Source: Desulfosporosinus sp. (GTDB taxonomy: Bacteria > Bacillota > Desulfitobacteriia > Desulfitobacteriales > Desulfitobacteriaceae). From it: 36,900 nt of DNA. Position 1 is the stretch's first letter; each line of letters opens with the position of its first letter. The position numbers and the translations under genes are program-made. Below, in pieces: positions 30,890 to 36,900 of this stretch. The stretch is from contig DOPM01000038.1 in the NCBI GenBank assembly GCA_003513495.1, positions 210,330 through 247,229 of the forward strand. Direction: 5' to 3'. Under the pieces are notes generated by a model that saw only the letters and a program-made list of their open reading frames with translations, was not told the DNA's origin and did no database searches.

Positions 30890-32209
30890 TTACCTCCCTA
30901 TATCCTCTCGCGCACAGAACTCCTTCAAACTTGCTAAAGCCCTTTCCGAAATTTTAGTATTCTTTTCACGCTTGTCCCGTATACGCTGATCCAAAGGGGG
31001 CAATAGCCCAAAGTTAATATTCATTGGCTGGAAACTTTGACTAGGGGATCCCTCTAAATGGCGTGCTAGTCCACCTAAGGTCGTTTCAGGCGGAAATACT
31101 AAGGTATCCATCTGATTAAGCCTTCGCCAAGCATTAAGGCCTGCTAGAAAGCCGCTGGCAGCAGATTCTACATATCCTTCGACTCCAGTCATTTGACCGG
31201 CAAAGAAAAGGCCTGGTTTAGAACGCAGACTAAAATCCGCGTTTAGCACTTTCGGGGCATTGAGGAAGGTATTGCGGTGCATGACGCCATAACGTACGAA
31301 CTCAGCCTGCTCAAGACCCGGTATTAATGAGAACACACGCTTTTGTTCTCCCCATTTTAAATGAGTTTGAAACCCTACTATATTAAACAAGGTTCCAGCT
31401 TGATTTTCTTTACGAAGCTGTACAACAGCATAAGACCTAATGCCCGTTCTTGGATCAACCAAACCTACCGGCTTCAGTGGACCAAAGGTCAGTGTCTGGG
31501 GTCCACGCTTGGCCATCACTTCCACAGGGAGGCAGCCTTCAAAGACCTTACCTTGTTCAAATCCCTGGACTTCAGCCATCTCTGCCTCTACTAATGCTTT
31601 GTGAAAGGAGTCGTACTCTTCCCTAGACATCGGACAATTTAAGTAATCCGCTTCTCCTTTATCATATCGCGAAGCCCAAAAAGCTTTGTCTAAATCGATG
31701 GATTCCAGAGTAACGATGGGAGCTGCCGCATCGTAGAAGGATAAAGCCTGTTCACCAGTCAGCTTCAGTATATCAGTTGCTAAATCATCTGAGGTCAAGG
31801 GCCCGCTGGCAACGACAGTTATTCCTGTCTGGGGAACCCTTCGCACTTCCTCACGATGAATACAAACGTTAGGATGTTCCGCTAGCCGGTTTGTAATTTC
31901 ACTCGAAAACAGTTCCCGATCGACAGCTAAAGCACCGCCAGCGGGAACCGCGTTATGATCCGCCGCACTCATAATCAAGGACCCTAAGCGGCGCATTTCT
32001 TCTTTTAATAACCCTACGGCATTTTCTACAGCAGCTCCCCGAAGGGAATTGCTGCAGACTAGTTCTGCAAATAGATCCGTTTGATGAGCAGGGGTCGTTT
32101 TGGTCGGACGCATTTCAAAGAGATCCACCTTGACACCACGTTCGGCCAGCTGCCAAGCAGCCTCCGACCCTGCGAGACCTGCGCCGATCACAGTTATAGA
32201 CTGTTCCAT
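30890..32209 (-). CDS. trmFO: Methylenetetrahydrofolate-tRNA (uracil-5)-methyltransferase TrmFO
   Basis: 439 residues from the ATG at 32209 (MEQSITVIGAGLAGSEAAW...). It methylates U54 in tRNA using methylene-THF and FADH2. The N-terminal dinucleotide fold (GAGLAGSEAA) and TrmFO motifs are clear: 'ELVCSNSLRGAAVENAVGLLKEEMRRLGS', 'NCPMSREEYDSF', 'PVEVMAKRG', and 'FAGQMTGVEGYVESAASGFLAG'. A longer frame to 32290 would overlap the topA 3' end by ~55 bp; the chosen ATG has TAGGAG upstream. topA ends 26 bp before it. Confidence 0.96.
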   Translation of the reverse strand: MEQSITVIGAGLAGSEAAWQLAERGVKVDLFEMRPTKTTPAHQTDLFAELVCSNSLRGAAVENAVGLLKEEMRRLGSLIMSAADHNAVPAGGALAVDRELFSSEITNRLAEHPNVCIHREEVRRVPQTGITVVASGPLTSDDLATDILKLTGEQALSFYDAAAPIVTLESIDLDKAFWASRYDKGEADYLNCPMSREEYDSFHKALVEAEMAEVQGFEQGKVFEGCLPVEVMAKRGPQTLTFGPLKPVGLVDPRTGIRSYAVVQLRKENQAGTLFNIVGFQTHLKWGEQKRVFSLIPGLEQAEFVRYGVMHRNTFLNAPKVLNADFSLRSKPGLFFAGQMTGVEGYVESAASGFLAGLNAWRRLNQMDTLVFPPETTLGGLARHLEGSPSQSFQPMNINFGLLPPLDQRIRDKREKNTKISERALASLKEFCAREDIGR

Positions 32210-32234
32210 GTGTTTATTCGCTCCTATACCTTCT

Positions 32235-34328
32235 TCAATTGGTTTCTTCAAGCACGATTGTATGCCGACATTCTGGGTTAGTGCAAACATGCTTCTTTTG
32301 CCGTTTTGTTGATTTAATGACCATCAAATGCTGGCACTCTGGGCAAGGGTCAGGGGCAGGCATTTCCCACGATACAAAATCACAGTCCGGATAGCCAAGG
32401 CATCCATAAAACTTTCGTCCTTTCTTGGAGCGACGAACTACAAGAGGTTTAGTACAGGTTGGGCAATTTGCACCCACTTCTTCAAAGAGTGGCTTGGTAT
32501 TTCGACACTCAGGAAAACCTGGACACGCTAAGAATTTGCCGTAGCGACCCATCTTGATCACCATATTTCGGCCACAATTCTCACAAATCTCTTCTGAGAC
32601 TTGATCTTCTATCTTCACCTTTCCAATCTTCTCTTCGGCCTCAGCCAAGGCCACGGAAAAGGGGGTGTAGTATTCTTCTATCACAGCTTTCCAAGGCGCT
32701 TTTCCTTCTTCGATTAGATCCAGCTTCTCTTCCAAATTAGCTGTGAACTCCAAATTTAGAATATCCGGAAAATGTTCCTTTAATAAGGTTATTACGATAT
32801 CTCCAAGTTCCGTAATAATGAGCTGTTTCTCATCTTTAACAACATAGCCCCTGGTTTGAATAGTCTCAATGGTTGGAGCATAAGTACTCGGTCTACCGAT
32901 TCCTTCCTCTTCCATCTTGCGCACGAGAGAGGCTTCTGTATAACGCGGTGGTGGTTCGGTAAAATGCTGTTTCTCTTGAAGTTTAATCAGGTTTAGCTTC
33001 TCTCCAGGTGAAACTGAAAGTGTTAAAGAATTTTGTTCCTCCTCATCTGTCTCAACCTCATCTTTTCCTTCCTCATAGATCGCTAGAAATCCAGGAAAAC
33101 GGACCTTCGATGCATTGGCACGAAACAAGTATTCTTCCACAAGTGTTTCCACCGTCAAGGTATCTACCAAGGCCACACTCATCTGACTTGCCATAAAGCG
33201 CTCCCAGATCAAGCGGTATAATCGCAATTGATCCCGGGACAAAATCCCTTTCAAAAAATCTGGAGTGCGCAAAGGCAGAGTGGGACGAATCGCTTCATGG
33301 GCTTCTTGTGCCCGCCCCTTATTGGTAAATTGACGCGGTTCTGGAGGATAATAATCGTTCCCATAATTGGTGAGAATCCATTGCTTAGCCTCCTCTTGCG
33401 CAACTTCAGCAATCTTAACAGAGTCTGTACGCATGTATGTAATTAAACCAACCGTACCTTCTTTGCCCAGGTCAAGACCCTCATACAATTGCTGAGCTAA
33501 CATCATTGTACGCTTTGGGGAAAAACTCAGCTTTCGATGAGCTTCCTGCTGTAGACTGCTTGTTGTAAAGGGTGGCGCCGGAAGTCGTTTCTTTTCTTTG
33601 GTTCGAACATCGGAAACTTGAAATTCCTTCCCCGTTAAATCCGCTAAAATCGTCTCCATTTCAGCTTTGCTGGAGATGGAGATCTTTTTCCCTGACTTCT
33701 TTAACAGCTTCGCTTGAAACTTTCCTCCAGCTGATTGGAGACTAGCCATCAAACTCCAGTATTCTTCCGATACAAAGGCACGAATTTCTTCTTCTCGATC
33801 ATCCACTAAACGGACCGCCACAGATTGTACACGCCCGGCACTTAAGCCTTTTTTGATCTTCCGCCAAAGCAAAGGGCTTAGTTGGTAGCCCACTAAGCGA
33901 TCAAATACTCTACGGGCTTGTTGAGCGTCCACTCGATCTTGGTCTATCTGCCGGGAATGCTTTATCGCGTTTTGTATGGCTTGTTTCGTAATCTCATGGA
34001 ACTCAATCCGATTTTTGTCCCCTTTGTTAAGTCCTAACAGATGTGAAAGATGCCAAGCAATAGCTTCTCCCTCACGGTCAGGGTCAGACGCTAAGAAGAC
34101 CTTATCCGCTCCTTTAGCGGCTGCACGAAGTTCTTTAATCAGGTCTCCCCGTCCGCGTATAGCGATATATTTTGGTTCAAAGTCGTTTTCTAAGTCCACA
34201 CCCAACTGGCTTTTCGGTAAATCACGCAAATGCCCCATGGAGGCTTTAACAGTATAACGACTGCCTAAAAATTTGCTGATGGATTTTGCCTTGGCAGGGG
34301 ACTCCACAATAACAAGCGTTTTTGACAT
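32235..34328 (-). CDS. topA: DNA topoisomerase I
   Basis: 697 residues, type IA. It relaxes negative supercoils. TOPRIM spans ~3-115, with Glu9 and the metal triad D82/D84/E86 (LASDPDREGE). The nucleophile is Y298 (GLITYMRTDS). Three C4 zinc-ribbon repeats occupy the C-terminus (~575-690). It is upstream of trmFO and downstream of dprA, as in Bacillus. The 195 bp before it hold heptamer array G and an AT-rich stretch with no clear gene; a topA promoter probably lies there, but none is convincing. Confidence 0.97.
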   Translation of the reverse strand: MSKTLVIVESPAKAKSISKFLGSRYTVKASMGHLRDLPKSQLGVDLENDFEPKYIAIRGRGDLIKELRAAAKGADKVFLASDPDREGEAIAWHLSHLLGLNKGDKNRIEFHEITKQAIQNAIKHSRQIDQDRVDAQQARRVFDRLVGYQLSPLLWRKIKKGLSAGRVQSVAVRLVDDREEEIRAFVSEEYWSLMASLQSAGGKFQAKLLKKSGKKISISSKAEMETILADLTGKEFQVSDVRTKEKKRLPAPPFTTSSLQQEAHRKLSFSPKRTMMLAQQLYEGLDLGKEGTVGLITYMRTDSVKIAEVAQEEAKQWILTNYGNDYYPPEPRQFTNKGRAQEAHEAIRPTLPLRTPDFLKGILSRDQLRLYRLIWERFMASQMSVALVDTLTVETLVEEYLFRANASKVRFPGFLAIYEEGKDEVETDEEEQNSLTLSVSPGEKLNLIKLQEKQHFTEPPPRYTEASLVRKMEEEGIGRPSTYAPTIETIQTRGYVVKDEKQLIITELGDIVITLLKEHFPDILNLEFTANLEEKLDLIEEGKAPWKAVIEEYYTPFSVALAEAEEKIGKVKIEDQVSEEICENCGRNMVIKMGRYGKFLACPGFPECRNTKPLFEEVGANCPTCTKPLVVRRSKKGRKFYGCLGYPDCDFVSWEMPAPDPCPECQHLMVIKSTKRQKKHVCTNPECRHTIVLEETN

Positions 34329-34350
34329 TATTTCACCTCAATAAACTACT

Positions 34351-34385
34351 CGAGGTTCGAAGCGCGGTGCGCCAGGATCGAACTC
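34351..34385. repeat. Degenerate heptamer array G, upstream of topA
   Basis: Plus units CGAGGTT, CGAAGCG, CGGTGCG, CCAGGAT, CGAACTC. Four of five keep CG in the 7-bp phase. No partner array was found nearby. Confidence 0.6.
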
Positions 34386-34523
34386 GATGGTTTTCTTTAC
34401 AGAAAACAATTATTATTTTTCACTCCATATACTTTAACTTATATCCAGATTCGTTTAATCTCAGTACTATGGTTAACAATTGGTAAAACTAAGCCCTATC
34501 TTAACGCCTTTTTCGTAGTATGT

Positions 34524-35645
34524 CTAGCGTTCTCGTGCTAATACATAGTGTTGACCTGTCAATTGTATGACTTTTCCGGCTAGTTGGAGCTCTAATAAGC
34601 CCAGCGAAACGGCTGATACTGGAAGATTTGAGTTTATTGTAATTTTGTCAATATGTAAAGGAACATCACTTAACAAACCTAGGATAATGTCATAGTCTTT
34701 TACACCATTAGAACTCTCAATGTCACTTGCTAAAGCTTCTTTGCGCAACGAAATATGTCCCACATAGTTGGACCATGCAGGTAATTCCTTGCAAATATCG
34801 TCGATTCCTTCCACAATCTTTGCTCCTTGGCGCAGCAAATTATGAGACCCTTTACTAACCTCGCTAAAAATCGGTCCTGGAACAGCAAATACTTCTCGCC
34901 CTTGTTCTAAGGCAAAATCAACTGTAATCAAAGCTCCACTTCGTTCTGCTGCTTCCACGACCACAACCCCACGAGAACACCCGCTGATCAATCGATTACG
35001 TGCTGGAAAATGCGCTGCATTCGGTGGAGAGCCTGGGGCAAATTCAGAAATCAAGGCGCCCCTTTCTATAATAGTTTCAGCCAGTCTCTGATTTTCTCGT
35101 GGATATATTTGATCAAGCCCGCATCCCAGGAAAGCCCACGTAACCCCTCCAGCATCAATTGCTCCTTGATGGGCTGCCGTATCAATTCCTCGAGCAAGAC
35201 CGCTGGTAATAACAATTCCTTTTGCTGCAGCGTCTCGGGCAAGCATCTTAGCGACTGCTTTACCATAAGCTGTCGCTTTCCGTGAGCCCACAATCGCTAG
35301 TGCCTGAATATTCCCTTTTAATTGCCCACGATAATAAAGAAGTGGTGGAGCATCGGATAACTCTGCTAGTAAGTGGGGATAATCGATCTCCTCCGGGGTT
35401 ATAATTTGGATCCCTTGTTTTATTAACCTTTCTGCAATTCTCTCGGGATCAATTGACTGTCTTGCCGTTATTAGCTCCTTAATCCAACGTTCCTGATAAG
35501 GAATTTCAAGATATTTACTTGCTGGAGCCTCCCAGGCTTTAAGAGCACTACCAAAATAAGCTATAAGCAAACGTAATCTCTGACTTCCTACCTTCGAAAT
35601 TGTTCGAAATGCCGCTCGAATTATCTTTTCCTGTTCTATACCCAT
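34524..35645 (-). CDS. dprA: DNA processing protein DprA (Smf)
   Basis: 373 residues from the ATG at 35645, which has GGAGGG 9 nt upstream; the frame continues to 35732, but that extension is a basic stretch unlike the family. DprA protects incoming single-stranded DNA and loads RecA. A SAM-like N-terminal domain is followed by a Rossmann fold with 'AIVGSRKATAYGKAVAKM', 'VITSGLARGIDTAAHQGAI', 'LGCGLDQIYPREN' and 'ARNRLISGCSRGVVVVEAA', then a C-terminal winged helix (~300-373). It precedes topA as in Bacillus. Ku lies upstream, separated by 150 bp. Confidence 0.94.
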   Translation of the reverse strand: MGIEQEKIIRAAFRTISKVGSQRLRLLIAYFGSALKAWEAPASKYLEIPYQERWIKELITARQSIDPERIAERLIKQGIQIITPEEIDYPHLLAELSDAPPLLYYRGQLKGNIQALAIVGSRKATAYGKAVAKMLARDAAAKGIVITSGLARGIDTAAHQGAIDAGGVTWAFLGCGLDQIYPRENQRLAETIIERGALISEFAPGSPPNAAHFPARNRLISGCSRGVVVVEAAERSGALITVDFALEQGREVFAVPGPIFSEVSKGSHNLLRQGAKIVEGIDDICKELPAWSNYVGHISLRKEALASDIESSNGVKDYDIILGLLSDVPLHIDKITINSNLPVSAVSLGLLELQLAGKVIQLTGQHYVLARER

Positions 35646-35795
35646 GCTAGTGACCCTCCTTAGCCCTCCTTTTCGGGACAAATGGGTCCTTCTCCTGCGC
35701 AGAATATTGTCGCTTCTTAAGAGTTTATGCAAAGTAATGTAATTATCTAGGCAGAATCATTGTTATTAAACATGACGCTTTGGGCAGAATAGGTG

Positions 35796-36797
35796 CTACG
35801 CTTCCTTCGCACGACGGGTTGTCCGTTTACGCGGAGTTAACGTAGACTTCGGTTTGACTACTGGTTTATCTTCGAGAATGGTTGTTTTCTCAGTGTCTGA
35901 CGTTTGGACTTTGTCTGCTCTCTTGACAGATTCTCCAGCTTCTGCGACCTCAACTGGCTTATCTGCTCTAATTCGTTTTACAGATTTGATTGATTTACTT
36001 GATCCATCCTCTTTACCGTCCATTAATTGTCCTTTTTCGTTTTCTGTCAAGGCAATACTAGCACGCAATGCTTCCATAAGATCCACTACTTTTCCACCTT
36101 TGACGGGGGTTTCCACTTGATAGGTTTCTCCTGCTACTTTGCTTTCTATTAACTGGGCCATATGTTCACGTAATTCATCGTGATATTTTTCAGGTTCAAA
36201 GGGGCGAGCTAAATTTTCAATTAATTGTCGAGCCATGGTCAATTCTGCCTCTGTTGGAACTAGATGATCCCAAACCACATCCATATGGCGGATTTCCTTT
36301 GGGTAATACATAGTTTCCATTACTAAACCTTTTTCAAAAACACGCAGACAAGCCAAGTGCTGTTTCGAACGCATTGTAACTCGTGCTAAGGCGACTTTAC
36401 CACTCTCTTCCATAGACTGACAAAGCAATCGATAGGCTTTCATGGCAGTTTCTTCTGGAGATAAATAATAGGACTTTTGATAATAAATCGGATCAATATC
36501 CGTTAAATTTATAAAATCAAGAATATCAATGGAACGGCTCATTGGTTGTTCTAATGAAGCTAGATCGTCCTCACTTAAAACAACATATCGATCTTTTTCA
36601 TACTCAAATCCCTTTACTAAATCATTAGTGCCAACCTCTAAATCGCAAGTAGGACATTTTTTGATTGATCGAATACGATTCTTGCAGTCTTTATGAAGAT
36701 AATTAAACTTAAATTCCTGTGTTTCTGTGGCCGCATGCATTTTAACAGGAACATTAACTAAGCCGAAACTAATGGAGCCTTTCCATAACGTATGCAT
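35796..36797 (-). CDS. ku: Bacterial non-homologous end-joining protein Ku
   Basis: 333 residues from the ATG at 36797 (MHTLWKGSISFGLVNVPVKM...), the standard Ku start; GAGGAGG lies 8 nt before it. The frame continues to 36896, but those codons are outside the family. The Ku core covers ~1-250: 'LWKGSISFGLVNVPVKM', 'RIRSIKKCPTCDLEVG', 'SRSIDILDFINLTDIDPIYYQKSYYLSP' and 'ALARVTMRSKQHLACLRVFEKG'. Ku binds DNA ends and recruits ligase D, often important for spores after damage. A ~75-residue low-complexity Lys/Arg/Thr/Glu tail follows; basic tails of this kind bind DNA in other bacterial Ku. No ligD is in the window. Confidence 0.94.
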   Translation of the reverse strand: MHTLWKGSISFGLVNVPVKMHAATETQEFKFNYLHKDCKNRIRSIKKCPTCDLEVGTNDLVKGFEYEKDRYVVLSEDDLASLEQPMSRSIDILDFINLTDIDPIYYQKSYYLSPEETAMKAYRLLCQSMEESGKVALARVTMRSKQHLACLRVFEKGLVMETMYYPKEIRHMDVVWDHLVPTEAELTMARQLIENLARPFEPEKYHDELREHMAQLIESKVAGETYQVETPVKGGKVVDLMEALRASIALTENEKGQLMDGKEDGSSKSIKSVKRIRADKPVEVAEAGESVKRADKVQTSDTEKTTILEDKPVVKPKSTLTPRKRTTRRAKEA

Positions 36798-36900
36798 ATT
36801 ACATTCCTCCTCGACTTTAGTGTGATCAGCAAAGGATGTATTAATGCAACCTAACTTGAAAAAGCAGAGCCTTGATAATTTGGTTGATACGTTCAAAAAA

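Noticed and set aside
32210..32290. Longer start for trmFO
   Set aside because: The extra residues overlap the topA end and precede the FAD-binding fold that normally starts the protein.
36798..36896. Longer start for ku
   Set aside because: Family proteins begin at MHTLWKGSISFGL, and the best ribosome-binding site is before 36797.

Overview
The window comes from a Gram-positive spore-former, most likely a member of the Clostridia close to Desulfosporosinus or Desulfitobacterium (Peptococcaceae). This is inferred from gene order and content: the Firmicutes blocks rpsB-tsf-pyrH-frr-uppS-cdsA-dxr-rseP-proS and rimP-nusA-ylxR-ylxQ-infB, the xerC-hslV-hslU-codY block, a YtvI-type sporulation permease, strong AGGAGG ribosome-binding sites, and GTG, TTG and CTG starts. 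Almost everything lies on the minus strand; only a three-gene ABC transporter (10241-12511) is on plus. Read in the direction of transcription, the window runs from about 36.8 kb down to 1.

Layout, from high to low coordinates. (1) 36.8-27 kb holds DNA maintenance and processing genes: ku, dprA, topA, trmFO, xerC, hslV, hslU, codY, and a small PH-like membrane protein behind codY. (2) 26.6-14.6 kb is the translation, envelope and isoprenoid superoperon: rpsB, tsf, pyrH, frr, an unnamed 70-residue gene, uppS, cdsA, a YtvI/AI-2E permease, dxr, rseP, ispG and proS. (3) 14.5-3.4 kb lies where polC sits in Bacillus and is filled with accessory genes. They are a tandem glycine riboswitch plus sodium:amino-acid symporter, an amino-acid ABC transporter divergent from ablA-ablB (N-epsilon-acetyl-beta-lysine synthesis, a compatible solute), a two-component system, an isoprenylcysteine-methyltransferase-like membrane protein, and a UvrC/Cho-like short nuclease. 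(4) 3.4-0 kb is the rimP-nusA-rnpM-ylxQ-infB operon with its own promoter and a long leader; infB runs off the left end.

The most unusual signal is a family of 35-bp arrays. Each is built of five degenerate heptamers starting with CG (CGAACCT- or CGTGGTT-like), so CG recurs every 7 bp. Seven arrays are found. Six form three pairs bracketing the rseP/dxr, uppS/frr-side and tsf/rpsB boundaries; the first two pairs are clearly inverted. One lies just upstream of topA. They extend apparent reading frames of rseP and uppS and supply the last codons of dxr. Other points: a long hairpin-rich leader before pyrH that I cannot assign; a 13-nt motif shared by the divergent ablA and ABC-transporter promoters; three perfect 15-bp repeats between promoter and glycine riboswitch; a response regulator that appears to start at CTG; a 33-bp tandem repeat in infB; an acidic tyrosine-rich NusA tail; and an HslV whose N-terminus must be processed to expose threonine. 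I did not see an obvious new defence or biosynthetic system; the heptamer element is the best candidate for something undescribed.
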